Below are positions 8,579-16,405 of a stretch of 64,000 nucleotides of DNA, piece by piece. Each line of letters starts with the position of its first letter. Positions within the stretch are counted from its first letter, which is position 1. The position numbers and the translations under genes were made by a program. Origin of the DNA: Bacteroidota bacterium (GTDB lineage: Bacteria > Bacteroidota > Bacteroidia > B-17B0 > Aurantibacillaceae); assembly GCA_030692515.1 (NCBI GenBank), contig JAUXZS010000024.1:186001-250000 (forward strand), read 5' to 3'. Below the pieces are notes generated by a model that worked only from the letters and a program-made list of their open reading frames with translations, had not been told where the DNA came from and did no database searches.

Positions 8579-10091
8579 CGATAGCGGAAAGGGAGCAATT
8601 TTTGCTCCCTTTCGCTTTTTTATCCCCTCTGTATTGCCCGTCCCCGTAGGTAGTCAGCAAAATCAAACTATTTAATTTTCCCGTTCGAACTTTCCCTTCT
8701 GAAATTACCCCATTTTCCTTCCAAGTCGAACGGATAATTTCTTGTTTCCCGTTAATGGGCGTGTTATCAAAGAGATGACCTAAATTCTGAATTGCGGTCA
8801 ATCCTTTTTTCAAATAGCTTCGGTATTCGACTTCAATTTGGTTGAAGCCTAATTGTTGGCTTAACATCGCTTCAATTTTCGGTTCGATGTTCCGTTTTAT
8901 TTCCTTGTAATCCGACATTTCCATTTCGCCATCGAGCATCATTTGTTGAGCTTTATTCAGGCGTTCCTTGTTCTTATCGATCTCTACTTGTAAAGCCTGT
9001 TTAGTGGCGTTTTTCTCCCCACTCTTGCTCTTAAATACGTCTTGCAGGATTATATCGTACATTTCATGAACACTCGCTTTAAATTGAAATGTGGCGATAT
9101 ATTCAGAGAAGGCATCATTCACCACAGGGGCTTTTACCCTTTCCTTACAGGGGTATTTACAATGGTAATAATTGTGCTTAATTCCGCTACCTCCTGTTGA
9201 GGCACTTCCGCATAATTTCCTGCCACATTGTGGGCAGTTGATATATCCCCGAAGTGGCAACTCATCCCGAACACAAATTTTATAAGTGGTTTTGAATCGC
9301 CTTCCCGAAAGTGCTAATTGAACCTGATCAAATAACGCTTCCGAAATTAACGGTTCGTGTTGTCCTTTTACAATTTGTTCTTCCTCCTGTTTATACGCAG
9401 GAATAATTATTCTTCCGCAATACGCAGGATTTTTAAAATACTCGTAGAATTGACTCTTCTTAAATTCAAATCCTTTTTCAACACACATCTTCCTAACTTC
9501 TTCAACTCCGTATTGTCCTGTTGCTAAAGTTTCAAATGCCCATCTTAAAATTGGAGCATACTCATTTGGGACGATAACTTTTTTACCGTTATCATCCATT
9601 TTATTAACGTAGCCTTTCGGTGCGGATGAAATCCATCGCCCTTCTTTTCTTGCCCTACGCATCCCAACCAAAGTATTTAATGCCCTTCTGTCGTTTTCAA
9701 CTTCAGGTGCAGATAAATAAAAGGCAAGCATGATTTTATTTTCCGGAATACACAAATCCAAAGGTTGCTCGATTGCCTGTGGTTCAATTCCGATTTTATT
9801 TAAAGTGCTTATCATAGCATAAGCATCGGGAGCGTTTCTTGAAAACCTATCCCATTTTGTGAAAATTAAAAAATCTGCTTTTAATTTTCTGTTCTTCAGT
9901 TTCGCCAAAAGAATATTGAACGCAGGTCTTAAAAAAGTTTTTGCGGAGTAATCTTCTTTTATGACTTCCACCATTTGGATGGAATTCATTTCACAATACT
10001 TTCTCAAGAACTCTTCTTGATGTCGAAGAGAATAACCTTTGTCGGCCTGTTCATCTGTTGAAACCCGAATGTAAAGAATTGCTCTTTTCAT
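8544..10091 (-). CDS. Large serine recombinase (LSR1)
   Basis: The 515-aa protein has the complete large-serine-recombinase layout. The resolvase catalytic domain spans 3-150 with nucleophile Ser11 in 'YIRVSTDEQADKGYSL' and 'FTKWDRFSRN'. The Recombinase domain is at about 155-260, a Zn-ribbon follows ('CPQCGRKLCGSAS', then 'YYHCKYPCKERV'), and a coiled-coil segment spans about 350-420. The last residues, 'VPPVGLEPTQP', are encoded by the antisense of the tRNA-Leu 3' end, so the reading frame crosses the integration junction. It is preceded by a 73-aa partner gene 11 nt upstream. LSR2 (52847-54457) is a close paralogue. It should catalyse integration at tRNA-Leu. Confidence 0.93.
   Translation of the reverse strand: MKRAILYIRVSTDEQADKGYSLRHQEEFLRKYCEMNSIQMVEVIKEDYSAKTFLRPAFNILLAKLKNRKLKADFLIFTKWDRFSRNAPDAYAMISTLNKIGIEPQAIEQPLDLCIPENKIMLAFYLSAPEVENDRRALNTLVGMRRARKEGRWISSAPKGYVNKMDDNGKKVIVPNEYAPILRWAFETLATGQYGVEEVRKMCVEKGFEFKKSQFYEYFKNPAYCGRIIIPAYKQEEEQIVKGQHEPLISEALFDQVQLALSGRRFKTTYKICVRDELPLRGYINCPQCGRKLCGSASTGGSGIKHNYYHCKYPCKERVKAPVVNDAFSEYIATFQFKASVHEMYDIILQDVFKSKSGEKNATKQALQVEIDKNKERLNKAQQMMLDGEMEMSDYKEIKRNIEPKIEAMLSQQLGFNQIEVEYRSYLKKGLTAIQNLGHLFDNTPINGKQEIIRSTWKENGVISEGKVRTGKLNSLILLTTYGDGQYRGDKKAKGSKNCSLSAIVPPVGLEPTQP
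8575..8579. other. Putative attL core (GGTAC) of the left element
   Basis: The tRNA 3' end reads GGAGGTAC and then turns into the sequence shared with the second recombinase module. At 52941-52945 the same GGTAC is followed by the same hairpin. Large serine recombinases exchange at a short core, so the crossover probably lies in or next to GGTAC. This is inferred from the comparison only. Confidence 0.5.
8584..8620 (+). terminator. Terminator hairpin after tRNA-Leu, supplied by the element
   Basis: GCGGAAAGGGAGC pairs with GCTCCCTTTCGC (one bulge) around a short AT loop and is followed by T6 on the plus strand, so it would terminate tRNA-Leu transcription. It lies inside the antisense recombinase coding region and recurs in near-identical form at 52950-52987, which shows it belongs to the element and not to the host tRNA locus. 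Confidence 0.75.
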
Positions 10092-10102
10092 ATTATTTAT
10101 TT

Positions 10103-10324
10103 TTATGCAGCTTGTTTCAAATCTTCGTCTTCAGGTTTTTGTTTTGATTCTTCAAATTCCTTATCCCGAATTTTTTGTTTTAAAAACACTTCGTAATCCA
10201 GATCAGCCATCTTGTATAAAAATTCTCTTATTTCTAAAACTTCTTCGTTCGAATATTTAGAACCATCTTTTTCAAGAACTGATTTGCATTTACTTAAACT
10301 TATTTTCTCAACTACTTTTTCCAT
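10103..10324 (-). CDS. Small recombinase-associated protein (paralogue at 54481)
   Basis: The 73-aa acidic, helical protein shares the pattern 'SLSKCKSVLEKDGS.Y..EEV.EI..FLYK.A..DY..FLKQK.R..EF' with the 74-aa protein upstream of LSR2. It starts the leftward LSR1 operon (11-nt gap). A gene held in the same place in both modules suggests a recombination directionality or accessory factor, or a small regulator; no known domain is recognised. Confidence 0.7.
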   Translation of the reverse strand: MEKVVEKISLSKCKSVLEKDGSKYSNEEVLEIREFLYKMADLDYEVFLKQKIRDKEFEESKQKPEDEDLKQAA

Positions 10325-10802
10325 TTCACATTCCTTCCTTTAACCAACTATTACTAATTCACCGCTGTCGCTAATTGAGGGAACTAACGACAAGTTCGAT
10401 ACACGTTTCGGAACGTGGTAGCGAATTCGACTATCTTTTTTTGAGGGGAAAAAATCAAGGGAATAAACTTGCACGTTCAAAATATAAGTGCCATACTGAA
10501 TGGCAAAAACAGCTAAGAATCGTCTATTCTACGGGGATATGGGGTTCTACAAAACACAAAGCAAAACTATGCCCATGCTTAAACTTGCTTTCTTGGTTTA
10601 GGGAAATGCTCCTCATTGAAAAATGAGTTTAGCACAAAATGGAACGGATGGTTTGGGTTGGGGCTGAAAGGGAACGAAACGAAATAAAAAGTAAGTGAGG
10701 ATTAATTATCATATTGTTTCTCTCCACTTATTGTCAAAAACCTACCACTTAATAGAAAAAGGTTACCGTATATAGTTTTTTCATTAATATTGATTTGACA
10801 AG
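10325..10802. other. 478-nt gene-free region with one hairpin
   Basis: This is the divergent region between the LSR1 module and the first cargo gene. It holds a perfect short hairpin, CACGTT-TCGG-AACGTG (10402-10417). An 83-codon open frame (10375-10626) has no protein-like composition and I do not call it. Promoters for both directions must lie here, but I could not identify them. Confidence 0.4.
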
Positions 10803-11174
10803 ATGGAAACAACACGAACAGCGAAAATATTTGTAGATGAATTTAATATACTTCATGTGAAGATATTAGGTGGCGTAATTATAGATAAAGAAGATGCTGC
10901 TGATAATTTTCTTGTAGCAAGGCATCTGACAGGTGGGAAACGATTTTTAAAATTGGTTGACTCCCGAAAAAATTATAGAATTAAAAAAGATGCTCGCCTG
11001 TTTGTTGAAAGGCAAAATAATTCTGACATACATATTGCCAAAGCGATCTTGGTAGGCACTTTAATTTCTAAATATTTAATGGAATTTTTCATTAGCCCTG
11101 AAAGTCCGAAATTTCCGCAAAAGATATTCACTTCCGAGAAAAAGGCCATTGAGTGGCTTAAAACATTTCGTTAA
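10803..11174 (+). CDS. STAS/SpoIIAA-like (DUF7793-type) small protein
   Basis: The 123-aa protein has the family-like pattern 'TAKIFVDEFNILHVKILGGVIIDKEDA', then 'LTGGKRFLKLVDSRKNYRIKKDARLF', and the closing 'SPESPKFPQKIFTSEKKAIEWLKTF'. This alternation of strands and helices is that of the STAS/SEC14-like proteins common in Bacteroidota. Biochemical role unknown. It is the first cargo gene of the island and is probably monocistronic. Confidence 0.6.
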   Translation: METTRTAKIFVDEFNILHVKILGGVIIDKEDAADNFLVARHLTGGKRFLKLVDSRKNYRIKKDARLFVERQNNSDIHIAKAILVGTLISKYLMEFFISPESPKFPQKIFTSEKKAIEWLKTFR

Positions 11175-11316
11175 TTTAATAAGTTATCAAGTTCCATTGC
11201 TCAATTGCTTTCCAATATTATTAGATTGATCTTCATTACTGTAATATCTACTTTTATCTCCCATAGTATATTGATTATCAATATATTGTATAACATTACA
11301 AAATTCGTTTAACCAA

Positions 11317-11348
11317 TATATGTTTAAACATATAAATTAATACCTTTG
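11317..11348 (+). promoter_or_regulatory. Perfect palindrome plus TAnnTTTG box upstream of the SnoaL-like gene
   Basis: 11317-11334 is an 18-bp perfect palindrome centred on GTTTAAAC. Seven bases further is TACCTTTG (11341-11348), a perfect Bacteroidota -7 element, with the ATG at 11376. The GTTTAAAC core recurs next to both MarR genes (14889-14915 and 30021-30032), so it is a candidate MarR operator. Confidence 0.6.
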
Positions 11349-11375
11349 TGATATACTAACTTAAAATTATATCAT

Positions 11376-11732
11376 ATGAGCTTAAAAGAAAAAATTGAAG
11401 ATTTGAATCAAATGATCCTTACAGGAAAACAAATGGACGCTTTTGAAAAGTATTATCATGAAAATGTATCAATGCAAGAAAATTCGAATCCACCTACTGT
11501 TGGCAAATCAGTAAATCGCGAGAGAGAATTACAAGCCATGCAAATGATTGAAGCTTTTCATGGTGCTGAAGTAAAATCGGTTACAGTTGGTGATAATGTA
11601 ACAGCATCTGAATGGGAAATGGATGTTACTTATAAAGGGGCGCCTCGTATGAAAATGTGTCAAGTTGCAGTACAAAAGTGGCAGGACGGAAAAATTATAA
11701 ACGAACGCTTTTATTATTCAATGCCAAATTAA
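11376..11732 (+). CDS. SnoaL-like/NTF2-fold protein
   Basis: The 118-aa protein has the compact NTF2-like cone: an N-terminal helix pair ('KEKIEDLNQMILTGKQMDAFEKYYHENVSM'), then a curved sheet ('VKSVTVGDNVTASEWEMDVTYKG', 'KMCQVAVQKWQDGKIINERFYYS'). SnoaL-like proteins are small hydrolase, isomerase or binding folds; no catalytic set can be assigned. It is probably controlled by the palindrome/promoter just upstream. Confidence 0.7.
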   Translation: MSLKEKIEDLNQMILTGKQMDAFEKYYHENVSMQENSNPPTVGKSVNRERELQAMQMIEAFHGAEVKSVTVGDNVTASEWEMDVTYKGAPRMKMCQVAVQKWQDGKIINERFYYSMPN

Positions 11733-11846
11733 AAATTACGGGGGAACAGGTAGTTGCTTTAATGATTGTTTCTTCCATTATTACTAAAGTATTGCTTGAA
11801 TCCCCCGCCAATTTTATTAAAAAAAAACAATTAAAAATCAAATTAT

Positions 11847-12305
11847 ATGAAAGCAAGAACAATTTCAATAACCCCTGAAACTCTTTTTATGTTGGAGTTT
11901 CAAGAAAACAAGAATAACAATGACTCTGATAACCACTACATTCCGGGAGCATGTAATATTGGCCGCGAGGAAATAAAAAGGAGAAAAATGGCAACCATCT
12001 TTTCTGCTATACTAACAATTGCGGTGATGGTTTTAATACTTACGCTTGATTCAAACAAAATTTGGAGATTACTCCTTTTCATACCTGCGACCTCGCTTGG
12101 TGTGAGCTTTCAGCAATGGTACTTTAAGTTTTGTGTGGCCTTCGGAATAAAAGGGGTGTTCAATTTCGGAGACATCGGCAAAACATTTTCCATTGAGCAA
12201 AAGGAAAATTACAGAAAGGATCGTATCAAGGCATGGCAAATGATTATATCGGGAGTAGTATTTGGTGTGGTAGTGGCTCTAATTTTTTATTATCTACCTA
12301 ACTAA
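11847..12305 (+). CDS. Conserved Bacteroidota membrane protein, unknown function
   Basis: The 152-aa protein has a cytosolic N-terminus carrying 'HYIPGACNIGREEIKRRKMA', about three to four TM segments (residues 50-70, 73-95, 127-150), and the conserved-looking core 'SLGVSFQQWYFKFCVAFGIKGVFNFGDIGKTF'. I recognise this pattern as a recurrent uncharacterised family but cannot name it with certainty. Confidence 0.6.
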   Translation: MKARTISITPETLFMLEFQENKNNNDSDNHYIPGACNIGREEIKRRKMATIFSAILTIAVMVLILTLDSNKIWRLLLFIPATSLGVSFQQWYFKFCVAFGIKGVFNFGDIGKTFSIEQKENYRKDRIKAWQMIISGVVFGVVVALIFYYLPN

Positions 12306-12320
12306 AACTTCACAAATAAA

Positions 12321-12563
12321 ATGGTATCGCAATTGGAGCAACAAAATTACATAGATGAGAAGAAGAAAGAATTTGCGATGAATATTGACGAATTTATGAT
12401 TGGAGACACTATTATTGATTCAGATGGCTGTAATTGCAAAATATGTAACAAGACAATGAATAGTATTGAGGTTTCAATTAAAAGAAAAAATGATAAAGGT
12501 TGTAACAGTGAGCAATGGTTTGATATGAAACAATTTAATAAAAGATTTAAAATTTTGAATTAG
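12321..12563 (+). CDS. Small hypothetical protein with a CxCxxC motif
   Basis: The 80-aa protein follows the membrane protein by 15 nt and may share its transcript. It contains 'DGCNCKICNKTMNSIEV', a possible metal-binding cysteine cluster. No family recognised. Confidence 0.4.
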   Translation: MVSQLEQQNYIDEKKKEFAMNIDEFMIGDTIIDSDGCNCKICNKTMNSIEVSIKRKNDKGCNSEQWFDMKQFNKRFKILN

Positions 12564-12681
12564 AAAAATTTTAATGCGTTTTTGGGTAAATTATTATTAT
12601 GGTGTACCCAAGACAAAACAGAAACCATTAGTGAATCGAAATTTTAAAAATAATAACTCCAAAACTTAAATAATAATAAAT

Positions 12682-13065
12682 ATGGAAACTAAACCAATGT
12701 CAAAAACAAGAAAAATTACCGCGTGGATATTAGTTGGACTGATGTCTGCCTTATTTATTATGAGTGCAACAATGAAATTGACGGCAGGTGCAGATGCAGA
12801 AATTGCCAAGAACTTTGTTAAATGGGGTTTGGACGGTAAACTTATGCTAATAGGAACGGGGGAACTTATTGCAGCAATTTTATTTCTTATTCCCCGAACA
12901 TCATCACTCGGAGTTTTATTATTAAGCGCACATTTAGGCGGTGCAATTGTAACACACATGAGTAATGCAGAAATGTTCGTTCCTCAAGTAATAATGCTAT
13001 TGCTTGTTTGGGTTGCCAATTATTTACGCAATCCGGAAATGTTAGCTTCATTCACCAAAAAATAA
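12682..13065 (+). CDS. DoxX-like membrane protein
   Basis: The 127-aa protein has four TM helices in DoxX-like order ('AWILVGLMSALFIMSATMKL', 'LIGTGELIAAILFLIPRTSSLGVLLLSAHLGGAIVTHM', 'PQVIMLLLVWVANYLRNPEM'). Members of the family are linked to quinone/redox stress functions, mostly by context. It is followed 4 nt later by an extradiol dioxygenase, so the two are probably one operon. Confidence 0.75.
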   Translation: METKPMSKTRKITAWILVGLMSALFIMSATMKLTAGADAEIAKNFVKWGLDGKLMLIGTGELIAAILFLIPRTSSLGVLLLSAHLGGAIVTHMSNAEMFVPQVIMLLLVWVANYLRNPEMLASFTKK

Positions 13066-13069
13066 ATTT

Positions 13070-13960
13070 ATGGAACGCAAAGATTTTTTAAAACTTTTAG
13101 CGTTAGCTCCATTAGCCACACAAGCCATGAAATTACAAGCATTATCAAAAATTACATCTTCCTTTTCTACAACAAAGAAAATGCCTGTGCTTTTTACTTC
13201 TCATGGCAATCCTATGGATATACCTTTGGGACTGAATGCAAATCCGTTTTTAACAAGTTTGACAAAAATAGGAGAGAAAATCAGAACAGAACATGAGATA
13301 AAAGCCATACTAGTGGTATCCGCTCATTGGTGCACAAAGGGCACACTTGTAAATGTAAGCCCTGCGCCTGACACTATTTATGATTACTACGGCTTTCCAC
13401 CCGAATATTATACTCAGAAATACCTTGCTCCCGGTTCACCAGAAACAGCCAAGGAAATAACCAAGCTTATTCCAAAAGTTAAAGAAACAACAGAGTGGGG
13501 ATTGGATCATGGTGCATGGCCTATGTTGAAACACATGTTCCCAAAGGCGGATGTTCCTGTCTTTGAAATGAGTATTGATTATTACCAATCCGCTCAATAT
13601 CATTTTGATTTAGCAAAACAACTTAAACCACTGCGAGATAAAGGTGTTTTAATTATTGGTAGCGGTGCAGTTGTGCATAATATAAAAGAAGCCAGCAAAC
13701 GGTTTTTTAATGGCAATATGAAGCCTTATGGTTGGGATATGGAATTTGACCAATGGATAAAACAACAGTTAGACAAACGAGATATACAAAGTATAGTAAA
13801 CTACGAAAAACAAAAATTGGGATTGATGGCAGCACCAACCCCCGACCACTATGTGCCTTTGATATACAGTTTAGCTCTTATGGATAAAGATGAAAACCTT
13901 GAGCATACTTTTGAAGAAATCCTCCCAGCGTTTAGCAACAGGGGTTTTCGTATAGGATAA
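13070..13960 (+). CDS. ygiD: Class III extradiol ring-cleavage dioxygenase (YgiD/4,5-DOPA type)
   Basis: The 296-aa protein carries the LigB-fold metal ligands and active-site histidines: 'TSHGNPMD' (near 44), 'VSAHWCTKG' (near 85), 'LDHGAWPMLKH' (near 145) and a late 'PTPDHYVPL'. The YgiD/DODA family opens catecholic rings with an Fe or Zn centre. The N-terminus 'MERKDFLKLLALAPLATQAM' resembles a degenerate Tat-type or anchor sequence, so the protein may be exported. It is 4 nt downstream of the DoxX-like gene, a redox-stress pairing. Confidence 0.88.
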   Translation: MERKDFLKLLALAPLATQAMKLQALSKITSSFSTTKKMPVLFTSHGNPMDIPLGLNANPFLTSLTKIGEKIRTEHEIKAILVVSAHWCTKGTLVNVSPAPDTIYDYYGFPPEYYTQKYLAPGSPETAKEITKLIPKVKETTEWGLDHGAWPMLKHMFPKADVPVFEMSIDYYQSAQYHFDLAKQLKPLRDKGVLIIGSGAVVHNIKEASKRFFNGNMKPYGWDMEFDQWIKQQLDKRDIQSIVNYEKQKLGLMAAPTPDHYVPLIYSLALMDKDENLEHTFEEILPAFSNRGFRIG

Positions 13961-14093
13961 AAGATTATGAAGTGGTATAATTGAGATAAAATATATGGGC
14001 TGGCGGTTGCAGTTTGATTTTCAGAATGATTTACTGTTCCATGTAAACAGTTACTGAAACATCTGCAATACCGGCCCTCCAATACTTTTGAAA

Positions 14094-14351
14094 ATGAATT
14101 ACAAAAAATTATTATTAACATTAATGGATGAAAGACATGGGGCTATTTTTATTGTCGAAATAAAAAATGATGCTCCAAAAAGCATCAAAGCAAATTTTAT
14201 AAAACTACCAATTGGTACGGATTTGGGCTTCTATACAGGAAGATATGCTAATGATACTGCTGAAGAAACTATAATTTCTGACATCCTTAAAAGGCTTGGG
14301 ATTGAAAAAAATTCCGGGCATTATTTCATCAGGGAAGAGCATTCAAAGTAA
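14094..14351 (+). CDS. Small hypothetical protein
   Basis: The ATG at 14094 is preferred over a TTG at 14088 (85 aa). No recognised domain. It has a mixed alpha/beta pattern ('AIFIVEIKNDAPKSIKANFIKLPIGTDLGFYTG'). A TACTTTTG box ends 3 nt before the ATG, so a nearly leaderless transcript is possible, but no matching -33 box is seen. It lies directly upstream of a MarR gene. Confidence 0.45.
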   Translation: MNYKKLLLTLMDERHGAIFIVEIKNDAPKSIKANFIKLPIGTDLGFYTGRYANDTAEETIISDILKRLGIEKNSGHYFIREEHSK

Positions 14352-14401
14352 GATTATTCACACAATATTTAATTAGGTAAATTTTTATAAAAAATTATAA
14401 A

Positions 14402-14851
14402 ATGAATTTGGAAGAAGAAATTAAGCAAAGTAAATTCAGGAGTGAATTTCAAAAGACAATTATAAATATTTATTATACTAACTGTTATATTTTCTCAAAG
14501 TTTCAAGATATCCTTTCTGAATATAAATTAACGGTTCAGCAATATAATATCCTAAGAATTCTTCGTGGGCAATTCCCGGATACAGCATCAATTGGAAAGA
14601 TTAAGGAACGAATGCTTGATAAAAATTCGGATATAACAAGAATAATTGACCGACTAATTATTAAGCAATTGGCAGAAAGAAAAAACAGCATAACCGATAG
14701 GAGAGTCACGGAGATTAAAATAACAAAAAAAGGGTTGAGCCTTCTTAAGAAAATGGATTTGGTTGATTTAAAATCGGATAACATCCTCTCGCATTTAAAT
14801 GAAACAGACCTAAAGAAGCTTAATGAACTTTTAGATAAGGTCAGAATTTAG
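14402..14851 (+). CDS. MarR-family transcriptional regulator
   Basis: The 149-aa protein is a winged-helix MarR protein: dimer helices at both ends, recognition region 'TASIGKIKERMLDKNSDITRIIDRLI' (about 60-86) and the wing 'RRVTEIKITKKGLSLL'. It is paralogous to the 149-aa MarR at 30250 ('IKEQMLDRSSDVTRLIDRLL'). GTTTAAAC palindromes lie just downstream of it and upstream of two nearby genes, suggesting a shared operator. Confidence 0.88.
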   Translation: MNLEEEIKQSKFRSEFQKTIINIYYTNCYIFSKFQDILSEYKLTVQQYNILRILRGQFPDTASIGKIKERMLDKNSDITRIIDRLIIKQLAERKNSITDRRVTEIKITKKGLSLLKKMDLVDLKSDNILSHLNETDLKKLNELLDKVRI

Positions 14852-14888
14852 GCCTAAAACCTTTTATTCTTTATGGTTAAATGTTTAT

Positions 14889-14915
14889 TCGTTTAAACGA
14901 TTGTTGTTTAAACAA
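14889..14915 (+). promoter_or_regulatory. Double GTTTAAAC operator candidate
   Basis: Two 12-bp perfect palindromes, TCGTTTAAACGA (14889-14900) and TTGTTTAAACAA (14904-14915), lie with centres 15 bp apart in the intergenic region between the MarR gene and the HEAT-like gene. They match the cores at 11322-11329 and 30023-30030. Confidence 0.6.
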
Positions 14916-14961
14916 ATTGTACTATCTTAGCTTAAGGGACTTTAAACGAAAATAAAATACA

Positions 14962-15480
14962 ATGTCAAAAGAAATTGCAAGTTCTATTGTAAGTGCTAAC
15001 AAAATCGAGGCATTAAATTATATCATTAAGAATTTAAAGCAACCAGAGTCGGAATTAGATGCAATTAATATTTGCTATGAGATCAGTTTAATCAAGCCTG
15101 ATCTTCTAATAGATCATTTTGGTGATATCGCAATATGTTTAAATTCAAAGAATAGCAACGTACATAAATTTACCTTGCTTATTTTCTCAAATTTAGCAAA
15201 CAAGAAATGGCATAACATATGGGATTGTCGTGACAGAATATGTGATATAATAACGGCTGGAGACATTCTTGTTTTAGAATCAGGGCTTTTACTTTTTTTA
15301 GAAATGGCAAAATTCGGGGATGGGGAAATAAGAAACGAAGCTTCTCATTGTATTACAGTAATCCTCGAAATTCTTCCCGTTGAAAACCTTCAAAAATTTA
15401 CTAAAGCCATTGCTGAATCGGATATTTTATTTAAGGAAAAAAGTCTTGATATAATTTCTAAAAGAACTGGATTGCAGTAG
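14962..15480 (+). CDS. HEAT/ARM-repeat-like protein
   Basis: The 172-aa all-helical protein is built of about four 35-40-residue helical pairs ('ALNYIIKNLKQPESELDAINICYEISLIKPDLLIDHFGDIAICL', 'FTLLIFSNLANKKWHNIWDCRDRICDII'). Such solenoids are protein-binding scaffolds; no partner is obvious. It lies downstream of the paired GTTTAAAC sites and is probably in the MarR regulon. Confidence 0.5.
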   Translation: MSKEIASSIVSANKIEALNYIIKNLKQPESELDAINICYEISLIKPDLLIDHFGDIAICLNSKNSNVHKFTLLIFSNLANKKWHNIWDCRDRICDIITAGDILVLESGLLLFLEMAKFGDGEIRNEASHCITVILEILPVENLQKFTKAIAESDILFKEKSLDIISKRTGLQ

Positions 15481-15593
15481 TTAGTTACCCTTAAATTACC
15501 TACAGTAATTTTAAAAAAATTAGCAAGTATAAGCCCTAATTGTTAATTGCCCCCTTTTCAATAAATAACTGAATAAAATTATTTTGAGGAAAA

Positions 15594-15650
15594 TTTGCAT
15601 AGTAAAGAAAAGCGTAGTACATTTGTAGACTAAAATACGATTGTAGTCTA
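15594..15650 (+). promoter_or_regulatory. Promoter and TetR operator of the first efflux locus
   Basis: TTTG (15594-15597), a 20-nt spacer and TACATTTG (15618-15625) make a perfect Bacteroidota promoter. Immediately after it, 15626-15650 is an imperfect 25-bp palindrome with arms TAGACTA and TAGTCTA around AATACGATT, placed over the expected start site. A second copy lies at 16364-16388. Confidence 0.75.
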
Positions 15651-15714
15651 ATGTTCTGTAAAAAAATATAATCTATTTGCAGACTAAGATTTTATTGAGT
15701 TCATAATTTCCAAA

Positions 15715-16308
15715 ATGACTAAGGACGAAATTATAATACAAGCCATAGTAGATGCCGCCAAAAAGCTCATTCAACAATACGGTTTGAATAAAACTACGAT
15801 GGAAGATGTTGCAAAGGCAGCAGGCAAAGGCAAAAGTACACTTTATTACTATTTCAAAAGCAAAGAAGAGATTTTCGATGAAGTAATTAAACAAGAAATG
15901 GATGATTTTTTTGGTCAAGTTAAAAAAGCAGTAGACAAAGAAATTGATGCGCATGACAAATTAAAAACATACATAGTTGTCAAGATCAAAACATTAAAAA
16001 ACAAAATCAGTCTATATCGTTTTGCAATCGAGCACGATCCTCATACAGTAAACATTAATGAACAATTTTCAAAACTTAGAGACAGATATGATAATGCCGA
16101 AATCGAATTAATTTCATCAATTTTAAAATTAGGAGTTAAAGATAAATTATTTAAAATACCGGATAATAACTCCATTAAAGTCCTTTCAGAGCTTATGGTT
16201 ACTTGCATAAGAGGTATTGAAATGGAGGTTATAACAAAAAATAAATATAGTTCCTTAGCTAACCAAGCCGATTTATTGGCAAATATAATTACAAAAGGAT
16301 TGAACTAA
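15715..16308 (+). CDS. TetR-family regulator of RND efflux operon 1
   Basis: The 197-aa protein has an N-terminal TetR helix-turn-helix ('IVDAAKKLIQQYGLNKTTMEDVAKAAGKGKSTLYYYFKSKEEIFDEVI', residues 8-58) and a helical ligand-binding C-terminal domain. It is followed 97 nt later by the RND adaptor gene. The shared 25-bp palindrome upstream of both argues for autoregulation and repression of the pump, relieved by an unknown ligand. Confidence 0.9.
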   Translation: MTKDEIIIQAIVDAAKKLIQQYGLNKTTMEDVAKAAGKGKSTLYYYFKSKEEIFDEVIKQEMDDFFGQVKKAVDKEIDAHDKLKTYIVVKIKTLKNKISLYRFAIEHDPHTVNINEQFSKLRDRYDNAEIELISSILKLGVKDKLFKIPDNNSIKVLSELMVTCIRGIEMEVITKNKYSSLANQADLLANIITKGLN

Positions 16309-16363
16309 GATCTTAACGCAGTAACGAAATGATTAGAAATAATCATTTTTTTTAAAGTAAATT

Positions 16364-16388
16364 TAGACTACAATACGAATATAGTCCA
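16364..16388 (+). promoter_or_regulatory. Second TetR operator, upstream of the adaptor gene
   Basis: The left arm TAGACTA, the core AATACGA and the right arm TAGTC match the operator at 15626-15650 at the same spacing. The ATG of the adaptor gene is 18 nt downstream, so bound repressor would block pump transcription. Confidence 0.7.
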
Positions 16389-16405
16389 ATAGAATATAAA
16401 ACAAT

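Noticed and set aside
8383-8598. 71-codon minus-strand frame over the tRNA-Leu gene
   Set aside because: It is the antisense of the tRNA and its partial copy.
10375-10626. 83-codon open frame between LSR1 module and cargo
   Set aside because: No protein-like pattern and no neighbour spacing that suggests translation; the region holds a hairpin and is probably regulatory.
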